Positions 43,984-52,607 of a stretch of DNA of 64,000 nucleotides are shown here, piece after piece. Position 1 is the stretch's first letter. Each line of letters starts with the position of its first letter. Source of the stretch: Streptomyces sp. cf386 (GTDB lineage Bacteria; Actinomycetota; Actinomycetes; Streptomycetales; Streptomycetaceae); the NCBI RefSeq assembly GCF_900103585.1, contig NZ_FNHV01000001.1:265326-329325 (forward strand), read 5' to 3'. Under the pieces are notes generated by a model. The model did no database searches. It was not told the origin of the DNA and saw only the letters and a program-made list of their open reading frames with translations. Position numbers and translations under genes: made by a program.

Positions 43984-45222
43984 TCAGGAAGGTGCTTCCT
44001 CCCCCGCCACCGCCTGCCGGCGGTCCAGCGCGGTCAGGGCGCGGTGGGCCATCGGGTGGGTGCGGACGATCTCGGCCAGTGAAGTGGAGCCTCGGGTGAT
44101 GTCCGTGAACGCCTTCCAGGCCGGCCGCAAACCGGTCAGCGCCGCGTGGAAGAGACCGGGACGGCGCTCGAACGCCGTCAGCAGCCGCTTGCCGATGCTC
44201 ATCTCGACGCCGAGACCCGCCTTGACCGCGAAGGCGTAGTTCAGGGCCTGGCGCCGGGTGTCCACCGCGTCGTGCGCCTCGGCGATCCTTACCGCCCACT
44301 CCCCCGCGAGCCGCCCCGACCGCAGCGCGAACGAGATCCCCTCGCGCGTCCAGGGCTCCAGCAGACCCGCCGCGTCACCGCACACCAGCACGCGCCCGCG
44401 TGACAGCGGCGAGTCGTCGGCGCGGCAGCGCGTCAAGTGCCCGGAGGAGACGCTCGGTTCGAACCCGGCGAGCCCGAGCCGCCCGATGAACTCCTCCAAG
44501 TACCGCTTGGTCGCAGCGCCTTCACCGCGTGCCGAGATCACCCCGACCGTGAGTGTGTCGCCCTTGGGGAACACCCAGCCGTAACTGCCGGGAATCGGCC
44601 CCCAGTCGATGAGCACCCGCCCCTTCCAGTCCTCGGCGACCGTCTCCGGCACCGGGATCTCCGCCTCCAGGCCGAGATCCACCTGGTCGAGCTTCACCCC
44701 GACATGTGCTCCTATCCGGCTGGCGCTGCCGTCCGCGCCCACCACGGCCCGCGCGAGCAGCGTCTCGCCGCCCTGCAGGACGACGGCGACGCTGCGCCGG
44801 TCCGGCACCGCCGAGCCGTGCTGCTCGACGCGCTGCACGGTGACGCCCGTCCGCAGCTCGGCGCCCGCCTTCTGCGCGTGCTCGACGAGCTGCTGGTCGA
44901 ACTCGGGCCGGTTGATCAGCCCGAACAGCATCTGCTTGGAGCGCCGGGTCCGGGTGAAGCGGCCGTTGTTCGAGAAGGTGACCGCGTGCACCCGGTCCCG
45001 GAAGGGCAGCTCGAAGCCGGGCGGGAGCGAGTCGCGCGAGGGGCCGATGATGCCGCCGCCGCAGGTCTTGTAGCGCGGCAGCTCCGCCTTCTCCAGCACC
45101 AGCACACGCCGCCCGGCGACCGCAGCCGCATAGGCGGCCGAAGCCCCCGCGGGTCCCGCACCCACCACGACGACGTCCCACACCTGCCGTACGTCGTCCG
45201 CCGAAGAGTTCTCGCTGCTCAC
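43984..45222 (-). CDS. Geranylgeranyl reductase family FAD-dependent oxidoreductase
   Basis: A 412-residue flavoprotein with the FAD dinucleotide fold (VVVVGAGPAGASAAYAAA, near 17-34), the family cysteine region YKTCGGGIIGP, and the second FAD motif RVLVCGDAAGLLEPWTREGI. Members reduce isoprenoid chains of menaquinone, lipids or hopanoids. In other Streptomyces this type is found near menaquinone or respiratory genes; here no such neighbours are present. It is divergent from the dipeptidase gene (133-bp gap). Confidence 0.93.
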   Translation of the reverse strand: MSSENSSADDVRQVWDVVVVGAGPAGASAAYAAAVAGRRVLVLEKAELPRYKTCGGGIIGPSRDSLPPGFELPFRDRVHAVTFSNNGRFTRTRRSKQMLFGLINRPEFDQQLVEHAQKAGAELRTGVTVQRVEQHGSAVPDRRSVAVVLQGGETLLARAVVGADGSASRIGAHVGVKLDQVDLGLEAEIPVPETVAEDWKGRVLIDWGPIPGSYGWVFPKGDTLTVGVISARGEGAATKRYLEEFIGRLGLAGFEPSVSSGHLTRCRADDSPLSRGRVLVCGDAAGLLEPWTREGISFALRSGRLAGEWAVRIAEAHDAVDTRRQALNYAFAVKAGLGVEMSIGKRLLTAFERRPGLFHAALTGLRPAWKAFTDITRGSTSLAEIVRTHPMAHRALTALDRRQAVAGEEAPS

Positions 45223-45355
45223 GATGGTCTACTGCTCCCGCTCAAGCCGCCGCCTGCTGCTGTCTCCCGCATCCTACGGCGGGCATCGTCGCAGGCTGCT
45301 GTGGGAGGATCACAGCACTCATACGTACAACGTCGCACCCACAAGGAGCGTGCCC

Positions 45356-46711
45356 ATGTCGTCGAATCCGGTCGCCGAGACCGTCGCCTCGCTGATGCCC
45401 AGGGCGCAGGCGGAGCTCACCGAACTGGTGGCATTCAAATCGGTGGCGGACTTCGACCAGTTCCCGAAGAGCGAGAGCGAGGGCGCCGCCCGCTGGGTCG
45501 CTGACGCCCTGCGCGCCGAGGGCTTCGAGGACGTGGCCCTGCTGGACACCCCCGACGGCACCCAGTCGGTGTACGGCTACCTGCCCGGCCCCGAGGGCGC
45601 GAAAACGGTCCTGCTGTACGCCCACTACGACGTGCAGCCCCCGCTGGACGAGGCCTCCTGGAGCACCCCGCCCTTCGAGCTGACCGAGCGCGACGGCCGC
45701 TGGTACGGGCGCGGCGCCGCCGACTGCAAGGGCGGCGTGATCATGCACCTGCTCGCGCTGCGCGCACTCAAGGCGAACGGCGGCGTGCCGGTGCACGTCA
45801 AGGTCATCGCCGAGGGCTCGGAGGAGATGGGCACCGGCGGCCTGGAGCGGTACGCCGAGGAACACCCGGAGTTGCTGGAGGCCGACACCGTCGTGATCGG
45901 CGACGCGGGCAACTTCCGGGTCGGCCTGCCGACGGTCACCTCGACCCTGCGCGGCATGACCCTGGTCCGCGTGCAGATCGACACGCTCGAAGGCAACCTG
46001 CACTCCGGCCAGTTCGGCGGGGCCGCGCCCGACGCGCTCGGCGCACTGATCCGCGTACTGGACTCGCTGCGCGCCGAGGACGGTTCGACGACGGTGGACG
46101 GGCTGACCGGCGAGTCGTCGTGGCAGGGACTGCAGTACGAGGACGAGCAGTTCCGGCAGGACGCCAAGGTCCTCGACGGCGTCGAGCTGATCGGCTCCGG
46201 CACGGTCGCCGACCGCATCTGGGCCCGCCCCGCCGTCACGGTCCTCGGCATCGACTGCCCGCCCGTCGTCGGCGCCACCCCGTCCGTGCAGGCGAGCGCG
46301 CGGGCCCTGGTCAGCCTGCGGGTGCCGCCGGGCGTGGACGCGGCCGAGGCGACCAAGCTGCTCCAGGCCCATGTGGAGAGCCACACCCCGTGGGGCGCCC
46401 GGGTGCGCACCGAGCAGATCGGCCAGGGCCAGGCGTTCCGCGCCGACACGACCAGCCCGGCATACCAGGCGATGACGGACGCGATGACGGTGGCGTACCC
46501 GGGCCAGGAGATGCAGTACGCCGGCCAGGGCGGCTCGATCCCGCTGTGCAACACCCTCGCCGCGCTCTACCCGCACGCGGAGATCCTCCTCATCGGCCTG
46601 AGCGAGCCGGAGGCCCAGATCCACGCCGTGAACGAGAGCGTGTCGCCGCAGGAGCTGGAGCGTCTCTCGGTCGCCGAGGCGCTGTTCCTGCGCAACTACG
46701 CGGCGAGTTGA
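45356..46711 (+). CDS. M20-family dipeptidase/peptidase
   Basis: A 451-residue dizinc peptidase with YAHYDVQPP (His90, Asp92), the bridging Asp123 in GRGAADCKGG, and the catalytic Glu in EGSEEMG (156-157), plus the dimerisation domain (STLRGMTLVRVQID, LHSGQFGG). It resembles the CNDP/PepV-like dipeptidases of actinobacteria and would hydrolyse dipeptides in the cytosol. ATG 45356 has AAGGAG upstream. It is followed after 25 bp by the kinase-like gene, possibly in one transcript. Confidence 0.94.
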   Translation: MSSNPVAETVASLMPRAQAELTELVAFKSVADFDQFPKSESEGAARWVADALRAEGFEDVALLDTPDGTQSVYGYLPGPEGAKTVLLYAHYDVQPPLDEASWSTPPFELTERDGRWYGRGAADCKGGVIMHLLALRALKANGGVPVHVKVIAEGSEEMGTGGLERYAEEHPELLEADTVVIGDAGNFRVGLPTVTSTLRGMTLVRVQIDTLEGNLHSGQFGGAAPDALGALIRVLDSLRAEDGSTTVDGLTGESSWQGLQYEDEQFRQDAKVLDGVELIGSGTVADRIWARPAVTVLGIDCPPVVGATPSVQASARALVSLRVPPGVDAAEATKLLQAHVESHTPWGARVRTEQIGQGQAFRADTTSPAYQAMTDAMTVAYPGQEMQYAGQGGSIPLCNTLAALYPHAEILLIGLSEPEAQIHAVNESVSPQELERLSVAEALFLRNYAAS

Positions 46712-46736
46712 GGGGCCGCGCGGTGAGGATGGGTCC

Positions 46737-47795
46737 GTGACCAGCACCGCGCGCCTCGTCGCCCACACGGACATCGCCACGTCCCTGGATCTTCTCTCCG
46801 ATCACGAACTCGCCGACCTCGTGGAGTCGGGCACACCGCTCGGCTCCGGGATCGGTGGCCGTTCGACGCTGATCGAGGTGGACGGCAGACGGGTGTTCGT
46901 GAAGCGGGTGCCGCTCACCGATGTCGAGCGGCACCCCGAGAACCTTCGCTCCACCGCCAACCTCTTCGGCATGCCGCCGTACTGCCACTACGGCATCGGC
47001 AGCTTCCCCAGCCCGGGTCTCGGCGCCTGGCGGGAGCTCGCCGTGCACGAGATGACCACCAACTGGGTGCTGGCGGACGCGTTCTCGGGCTTTCCGCTGA
47101 TGCACCACTGGCGGGTCCTGCCCGAGTCCGAGCCCCGTCTCCCCGCCGACCTGGCGGAAGTGGAGGGGGCTGTGGAGTACTGGGGCGGCCATCCCGGGCC
47201 GCGTCGGCGTATCGAGGCCCTGCGAACGGCTTCGTCAAGCATCGCGCTGTTCCTGGAGTTCATCCCGCAGACCCTGCACGACTGGCTCCGCGCCAGGCTC
47301 GCCGCCGGGGACGCGGAGGGCGCCTGCCGACTGGTGGAACAGCAACTGACGGCCGTCACCTCCTTCCTGCACACGCGCGAACTCCTGCACATGGACGCCC
47401 ACTTCGGAAACATCCTCACCGACGGCCGCCGTCTGTACCTCTCCGACTACGGCCTCGCCCTCTCCTCGCGTTTCCCGCTCACCTCAACCGAGCGCGAGTT
47501 CTTCGACCGGCACCGCGGCTACGACCGCGGCTACACCTCCCTGTACCTGGTCCTCTGGCTCGTCACCGAGTTGTACGGCCACCGCGGCGAGGAGCGGTCC
47601 GCCTTCATCCGCGCGTGCGCCGACGGCGCCCGGCCGGAGGGCATCCCGGAGGCCGCCGCCGCGGTGATCGCCCGGCACGCGCGGACGGCCGCCGCGATGG
47701 ACGCGTTCAGCAGGAGGTTCCAGGAGGAGAGCAGGCTGACGCCATTGCCGTACGACGTCCTGGGTCACGGCGCCGGAATGCCCGCCTCCAGATAG
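46737..47795 (+). CDS. APH-like protein kinase family protein
   Basis: A 352-residue kinase-fold protein. It has a Gly-rich start GSGIGGRSTLIEV, the invariant Lys in FVKRVPL, the catalytic loop HMDAHFGNIL and the metal-binding SDYGLAL, which together fit an aminoglycoside-phosphotransferase/choline-kinase-like enzyme. The substrate is unknown and may be a small molecule or protein. GTG 46737 has GAGGA upstream. Its 3' end overlaps the convergent P-loop/Nudix gene by 31 bp. Confidence 0.88.
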   Translation: MTSTARLVAHTDIATSLDLLSDHELADLVESGTPLGSGIGGRSTLIEVDGRRVFVKRVPLTDVERHPENLRSTANLFGMPPYCHYGIGSFPSPGLGAWRELAVHEMTTNWVLADAFSGFPLMHHWRVLPESEPRLPADLAEVEGAVEYWGGHPGPRRRIEALRTASSSIALFLEFIPQTLHDWLRARLAAGDAEGACRLVEQQLTAVTSFLHTRELLHMDAHFGNILTDGRRLYLSDYGLALSSRFPLTSTEREFFDRHRGYDRGYTSLYLVLWLVTELYGHRGEERSAFIRACADGARPEGIPEAAAAVIARHARTAAAMDAFSRRFQEESRLTPLPYDVLGHGAGMPASR

Positions 47796-48805
47796 AGCGC
47801 CGCCCCGCGTTCCCGCGCCCGCAGCGCCCAGCGCAACCTCTCGTAGCGCACCGGCGGCAGCAGATCGGCTGCCTCCTCCTCGGTCACGAAGCGCCAGTCG
47901 CGCAGCTCCGGTCCGGGCAGCATGAGGCGTTCGGCATCCGCGGAGTCGAGGCGACCTCCGTCGAAGAGGAGGCGCAGACCGCCGTAGCCGGGCGGCGTGG
48001 GCCGCTCCCAGTCGACGACGAGCAGCCGGGGCACATCCTCCAGCCGTATCCCCGTCTCCTCGGCGACCTCGCGCATGCCCGCGCGCGCGGGCGCCTCGCC
48101 GGGTTCGACGACACCGCCCGGGAACTCCCAGCCTGCCTTGTAGGTGGGGTCGACGAGCAGCACCCGATCCTGCTCGTCGAAGAGGAGGACCCCAGAGGCG
48201 AGGGTCTCGGAGGTGGGCTCCGGGGTCTGCACGATGTCGCAGACGGGGACCGTACCGCTGCCGACCGCCTCGGCGATCCGGAGGGCCGTCTCGTACGGCG
48301 TCAGACCACTGTTGTCGACGGGGTGGGCGTCGGCGGTGAGCCAGGAGGCGAGCGCGGCGCGGTACGGCGCTATGTGGTCGTACGACCACTGCCGTATCCG
48401 TATGTCGCCGTCGGGCAGGTCGGGCGGGATCTCCCGACCGGCTATTCGCTCGCGCAGGATCGTTTCCGCCGGGGCGAGCAGGATGTGCTGGACGGTGACA
48501 CGGCGGGCGGCGAGGCCGCCGAAGATCTCGTCGCGGTACTCCTGGCGCAGCAGCGTCATCGGGACCACGAGGGTCCCGCCGAGCTCGGCGTGCAGCGCTG
48601 CCGCCGTGTCGATCACGAGACGTCGCCAGATCGGCAGGTCCTGGAAGTCACCGACCTCGGTGAGGTGTTTGGGCGGGAGCAGGTGGGTGAGTGCTCCGCC
48701 GATGACCTCGGGGTCGAAGAGCGTGCTGTTCGGGATCAGCTCGATCAGGTCCCGTGCGGTGGTGGTCTTCCCCGCACCGAACGCACCGTTGATCCAGACG
48801 ATCAC
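47765..48805 (-). CDS. P-loop kinase-like/Nudix hydrolase fusion protein
   Basis: A 346-residue two-domain protein. The N-terminal P-loop is NGAFGAGKTTTA (about 6-17), in a TmrB/gluconate-kinase-like domain (to about 185). The C-terminal half is a Nudix domain with the box GGVVEPGEAPARAGMREVAE completed by ETGI. Nudix enzymes hydrolyse nucleoside diphosphates linked to X. A kinase joined to a Nudix enzyme suggests salvage or detoxification of a modified nucleotide, which is inference. The start is ATG 48805. It is convergent with and overlaps the APH-like gene. Confidence 0.88.
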   Translation of the reverse strand: MIVWINGAFGAGKTTTARDLIELIPNSTLFDPEVIGGALTHLLPPKHLTEVGDFQDLPIWRRLVIDTAAALHAELGGTLVVPMTLLRQEYRDEIFGGLAARRVTVQHILLAPAETILRERIAGREIPPDLPDGDIRIRQWSYDHIAPYRAALASWLTADAHPVDNSGLTPYETALRIAEAVGSGTVPVCDIVQTPEPTSETLASGVLLFDEQDRVLLVDPTYKAGWEFPGGVVEPGEAPARAGMREVAEETGIRLEDVPRLLVVDWERPTPPGYGGLRLLFDGGRLDSADAERLMLPGPELRDWRFVTEEEAADLLPPVRYERLRWALRARERGAALYLEAGIPAP

Positions 48806-48887
48806 GTTTCCCCCTCTTCTGTTGGCCCCCTGTGGCTTGCCCGCTCCACACTGCCACGGAAACCACCTCCAGTAGAGGGCGCATGAC

Positions 48888-48932
48888 CACGGCGCCGGAG
48901 CCCCCCTCGAATCCGGGGGCTCCGGCGCCGTG
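48888..48932 (-). terminator. Perfect 18-bp hairpin terminator
   Basis: CACGGCGCCGGAGCCCCC (48888-48905) and GGGGGCTCCGGCGCCGTG (48915-48932) with a 9-nt loop, 20 bp after the stop of the small secreted protein gene. Confidence 0.88.
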
Positions 48933-48952
48933 TGGTCGGGTCGGTGGGCTCG

Positions 48953-49249
48953 TCAGCGCTTCTTCCCGTGCGGGGCGTTGTTCACAGCCTTGTCCGTCTC
49001 GCGGTTGATGGCCCGGCCGAAGGTGTTCAGGGCCTGGTCCACGTTCACGCCGGCGACCTTGGTCTCGCTTCCGGCGAGCTTCGTCCCCCCGGCCTCACCG
49101 CCGAGGAGCTTCATTCCTCCGCCGAGGCCAGGAGTCTCCGTGGAGGGGGTCCCGGTGACAGGGGCCTCGGCGGCGTGGGACGGGGTGACCGCCGCGACGA
49201 CGAATCCGGTGGCCAGGGAGGCGATGGCGAGCATGCTGCGCTTCTTCAT
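48953..49249 (-). CDS. Small secreted protein of unknown function
   Basis: A 98-residue protein with a clear signal peptide (MKKRSMLAIASLATGFVVAA, cut near SHAAEAP). The mature part is Thr/Gly/Lys-rich, with GTPSTETPGLGGGMKLLGGE and a basic tail ending HGKKR. Homologues exist in Streptomyces by my recollection (often misnamed ATP-binding), without known role. ATG 49249 is preferred over the upstream extension, which shadows the epimerase gene. A strong terminator follows. Confidence 0.8.
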   Translation of the reverse strand: MKKRSMLAIASLATGFVVAAVTPSHAAEAPVTGTPSTETPGLGGGMKLLGGEAGGTKLAGSETKVAGVNVDQALNTFGRAINRETDKAVNNAPHGKKR

Positions 49250-49301
49250 GGCCGGTTCAACTGCGAAACGGGAGCGGGAGTCACGCCTCACCTCAGGACA
49301 A

Positions 49302-50288
49302 TCAGGACAGCGCCGGAACCCCGGCCCCGGGCCGCCGCCGCTCGACCCGGCGCAGCCGCACCCGCTGCGCGAGGTCCTCGGCCGCCTGAGGCCAGTGGCC
49401 GTACTCGAAGGCGAACCCCTCGTCGAGCAGCCGGCCAGGGACGACGCGCCGGCTCTTGAGCAGCAGCTCGGTGTCGGAGCGCAGTGCGAACGCGCCGAGC
49501 TCCGCCATCCACTTCGTCGCGGGCAGACCCACGGGGACGCCCCACGCGGAGCGCAGAGCCCGCATGAACGCACGCTGCGGCAGCGGTTCGGGGGCGGCGA
49601 GGTTCACCGGTCCGGTGAGATCGTCCCGGTCGACCAGGAAGTCGACCGCGCGGACGAAGTCGCGGTCATGGATCCAGGAGACGTACTGCGCGCCGCCCGC
49701 GACGGGGCCGCCGAGCCCCAGCCGCGCCATCCCCAGCAGGACGTCGAACACGCCACCGCGATCGGGGCTCATCACCATGGCGGAGCGCAGGGCGACCTTC
49801 CGGGTGCGCGGGGTGTCGGCCTCCTCCTGCGCCCGCTCCCAGGCCTTGGCGATCTCGATGCTGTACGCCCAGTAGTCCGGCACATCGGGCTCGCTGCCGC
49901 CGATGACGCCCGTCGCCTCGTCATTGGGCGCGTCGAAGCGGTGGGCGTAGACGGTCGCTGTGCTCATCTGCAGCCAGACCCGGGGCGGCCGGGCGGCCCG
50001 CGCGATGGCCTCGCCCACGACCTGGGTGGAGTGCACCCGCGAATCCATCATGGCCTGCAAATTGGGGGCGGTGTAGCGGCAGCTGACGCTGCGCCCGGCC
50101 AGGTTGATCACGATGTCGCTGCCGTCGACCACCTCGGCCCACTGACCCAATGTCTCACCGTCCCAGCGCACTTCCCGCTCCCGCGCGGGTCGCCTGGTCA
50201 GGACCACGACGTCGTGGCCCGCGGCGGTCAGCGCGCGGTTCAGGATGGTGCCGACCTGCCCGGTTCCCCCGGGGATCACTATCTTCAT
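49302..50288 (-). CDS. TIGR01777 family epimerase-like oxidoreductase
   Basis: A 328-residue NAD-dependent short-chain-type protein starting MKIVIPGGTGQVGTILNRAL (Rossmann GxxGxxG). STATVYAHRF and YWAYSIEIAKAWE (in the place of YxxxK) follow, and the C-terminal part RVVPGRLLDEGFAFEY is the DUF1731 tail found in this family (SulA/YfcH-like proteins). Function is unclear; it may be an epimerase or a cell-division related protein. ATG 50288 has GGGGGAG upstream. It is divergent from the alpha-galactosidase gene across 200 bp. Confidence 0.92.
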   Translation of the reverse strand: MKIVIPGGTGQVGTILNRALTAAGHDVVVLTRRPAREREVRWDGETLGQWAEVVDGSDIVINLAGRSVSCRYTAPNLQAMMDSRVHSTQVVGEAIARAARPPRVWLQMSTATVYAHRFDAPNDEATGVIGGSEPDVPDYWAYSIEIAKAWERAQEEADTPRTRKVALRSAMVMSPDRGGVFDVLLGMARLGLGGPVAGGAQYVSWIHDRDFVRAVDFLVDRDDLTGPVNLAAPEPLPQRAFMRALRSAWGVPVGLPATKWMAELGAFALRSDTELLLKSRRVVPGRLLDEGFAFEYGHWPQAAEDLAQRVRLRRVERRRPGAGVPALS

Positions 50289-50329
50289 CGACTCCCCCAT
50301 CTCGTGTGGGCACGAGCGTAGCGCAGATA

Positions 50330-50343
50330 TTGAACATGTTCAA
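50330..50343. promoter_or_regulatory. Perfect 14-bp palindrome TTGAACATGTTCAA
   Basis: It lies 42 bp upstream of the epimerase start and 147 bp upstream of the galactosidase start, in their divergent promoter region. Length and symmetry fit a TetR- or LacI-type operator. No adjacent gene encodes its regulator. Confidence 0.55.
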
Positions 50344-50489
50344 AACTCTGCCGCGGAAGATCTTCCAGGCACCCCGGACCCCACTCACCGCCACTCGACT
50401 TCCAACACGACGCACCGGCCCCTACCGTGGGGCAGTCATGACGCGTACATGCAGTCATCCCACCTTTGCAGGTTCGGAGGAACGTAACA

Positions 50490-52511
50490 ATGCGTCACCT
50501 TCACACCCGCACAACCCGCAAAGCCCGTAGAAGAGCGGTCGGCGCACTCGTCGCAGGCCTGCTGTGCGCGGCGGGACCCGCCGTCCCCACGGCCACCGCG
50601 GCCCCCGTCGCGGCCGCCCCGGACGACGGTCTCGCCCTCACCCCGCCCATGGGGTTCAACAACTGGAACTCCACGCACTGCCGTGCCGAGTTCGACGAGG
50701 CCATGGTCAAGGGGATCGCGGACCTCTTCGTCGAGAAGGGCCTCAAGGACGCCGGATACCAGTACGTCAACCTCGACGACTGCTGGGCCCTGCCCTCCCG
50801 GGACGCGAACGGAAAGCTCGTGCCGGACCCGGTCCGCTTCCCGGGCGGCATCAAGGCGGTCGCGGACTACGTCCACTCCAAGGGCCTCAAATTCGGCATC
50901 TACACCAGCGCGGGCACGAAGACCTGCAACAGCGCCGGTTTCCCGGGCGCGCTGGGTCATGAGTACAGCGACGCCCAGCAGTTCGCCGACTGGGGCGTGG
51001 ACTACCTCAAGTACGACAACTGCAACAACCAGGGCGTGGACGCCAAGCTGCGCTACACGACCATGCGCGACGCCCTCAAGGCCACCGGCCGGCCCATCGT
51101 GTACAGCATCTGCGAATGGGGCGCGAACAAGCCCTGGGAATGGGCGTCCGACGTCGGCCATCTGTGGCGCACGACCGGTGACATCAGCGACAACTGGGGC
51201 TCGATGCTGTCGATCCTGAAGCGGAACCTGCCGCTCGCGCCGTACGCCGGCCCCGGCCACTGGAACGACCCCGACATGCTGGAGGTCGGCAACGGCGGGA
51301 TGACGGACACGGAGTACCGCTCGCACTTCTCGATGTGGGCGATCATGGCCGCGCCGCTGCTCATCGGCTCCGACCTCCGGTCGGCCTCCGAGGAGACCTA
51401 CGAGATCCTCGGCAACCGCGAGGTCATCGCGGTCGACCAGGACCCGCTGGGCAGACAGGGCACGGTGATCTCCTCCGAAGGCGGACGCTGGGTCGTCGCC
51501 AAGGAGATGCGGGACGGCAGTCGAGCGGTGGCCCTCTTCAACGAGTCCGGCACCGCCCAGCGCATCACCACGACCGCCGAGACGGTCGGCCTGCCCACCG
51601 CCGACGGATACACGCTGCGCGACCTGTGGCAGCACCGCAGCCTCAACACCGCGGGCACGATCTCTGCGACCGTCCCCGCCCACGGCACGGTCCTCCTGCG
51701 CGCCTGGGCCGACCCCAAGTGGGCCCAGCACCCGCCCGCCGTCGACCTGGGCCTGGAGGGCAGCCCGATGGTCGAGGCGGGCCGGACGGCAACGCTGACG
51801 TCGACGGTGACCGACCTGGGGCGCACGACGGCCAGGCGCGTGTCCGTCACACTGACCGGACCCCAGGGGTGGACCGTCAAAGCGACGTCCCCGACCACCT
51901 CACCCGCACTCCCGACGGGCCGCACCCTGCGCACGAAGTGGGCGGTCACCGCGCCGCAGGGGACGCCGACGGGTTCGTACGACGTAGCGCTCAGGGCGAC
52001 CCACCACTCCCCGACCGGCGTCCGCGTCGTCAGCACCCTGCCCCTGACCGCGACCGTGGTGACCCCACCGCCCTCGGGGACGTCCGGCCTCGGTGACCTC
52101 CCCTGGCTGTCGGCCACCAACGGCTGGGGACCCGTCGAACGCAACACGAGCAACGGGGAGAGCGCCGCGGGCGACGGCCGTCCGATCACCATCGGAGGCG
52201 TGATGTACGACAACGGACTCGGCGTCCACGCCGAGAGCGCCGTCGAGTACTACGCCGGCGGCGCCTGCGAGACGGTCACCGCGGACGTCGGTGTCGACGA
52301 CGAGTCGGGCGCGGGCGGGACCGTCGCCTTCGAGATCTGGGCCGACGGCACCAGGGCCGCCTCGACGGGCACCCTCACCCACGCGATGCCGGCCCAGCCG
52401 ATCAGTGCCGATGTGACCGGGGCCCAGGTGGTTCGGCTCGTGGTCGCCGATGGTGGCGATGGGATCGACTCGGACCATGGGGACTGGGCGGGGGTGCGGA
52501 TGAGTTGCTGA
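50490..52511 (+). CDS. Secreted GH27 alpha-galactosidase with NEW3 and NPCBM domains
   Basis: A 673-residue secreted enzyme with a signal peptide (TTRKARRRAVGALVAGLLCA). The GH27 domain runs from about 50 to 420: PPMGFNNWNSTHC, DDCWA, the nucleophile Asp in DYLKYDNC, and the acid/base Asp in GHWNDPDML. A NEW3-type beta domain (about 425-530) and a C-terminal NPCBM carbohydrate-binding domain follow. It would remove alpha-galactosyl residues from galactomannan or raffinose-type sugars outside the cell. ATG 50490 has GGAGGAA upstream. A ROK kinase and LacI regulator lie just downstream. Confidence 0.95.
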   Translation: MRHLHTRTTRKARRRAVGALVAGLLCAAGPAVPTATAAPVAAAPDDGLALTPPMGFNNWNSTHCRAEFDEAMVKGIADLFVEKGLKDAGYQYVNLDDCWALPSRDANGKLVPDPVRFPGGIKAVADYVHSKGLKFGIYTSAGTKTCNSAGFPGALGHEYSDAQQFADWGVDYLKYDNCNNQGVDAKLRYTTMRDALKATGRPIVYSICEWGANKPWEWASDVGHLWRTTGDISDNWGSMLSILKRNLPLAPYAGPGHWNDPDMLEVGNGGMTDTEYRSHFSMWAIMAAPLLIGSDLRSASEETYEILGNREVIAVDQDPLGRQGTVISSEGGRWVVAKEMRDGSRAVALFNESGTAQRITTTAETVGLPTADGYTLRDLWQHRSLNTAGTISATVPAHGTVLLRAWADPKWAQHPPAVDLGLEGSPMVEAGRTATLTSTVTDLGRTTARRVSVTLTGPQGWTVKATSPTTSPALPTGRTLRTKWAVTAPQGTPTGSYDVALRATHHSPTGVRVVSTLPLTATVVTPPPSGTSGLGDLPWLSATNGWGPVERNTSNGESAAGDGRPITIGGVMYDNGLGVHAESAVEYYAGGACETVTADVGVDDESGAGGTVAFEIWADGTRAASTGTLTHAMPAQPISADVTGAQVVRLVVADGGDGIDSDHGDWAGVRMSC

Positions 52512-52530
52512 GTCGCTGAGGGGGTTGGCC

Positions 52531-52575
52531 GGGTCCGGGCCCCGACCCGCGTGTCTCGGCACGCGGCCCGGACCC
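52531..52575. terminator. Bidirectional branched hairpin terminator
   Basis: Outer arms GGGTCCGGGCC (52531-52541) and GGCCCGGACCC (52565-52575), with an inner GCGTG/CACGC stem at 52549-52553 and 52560-52564, between the convergent galactosidase and ROK genes. Confidence 0.75.
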
Positions 52576-52607
52576 ACATACCCGCGGGAACGTTCCTGCC
52601 GGCCCCC

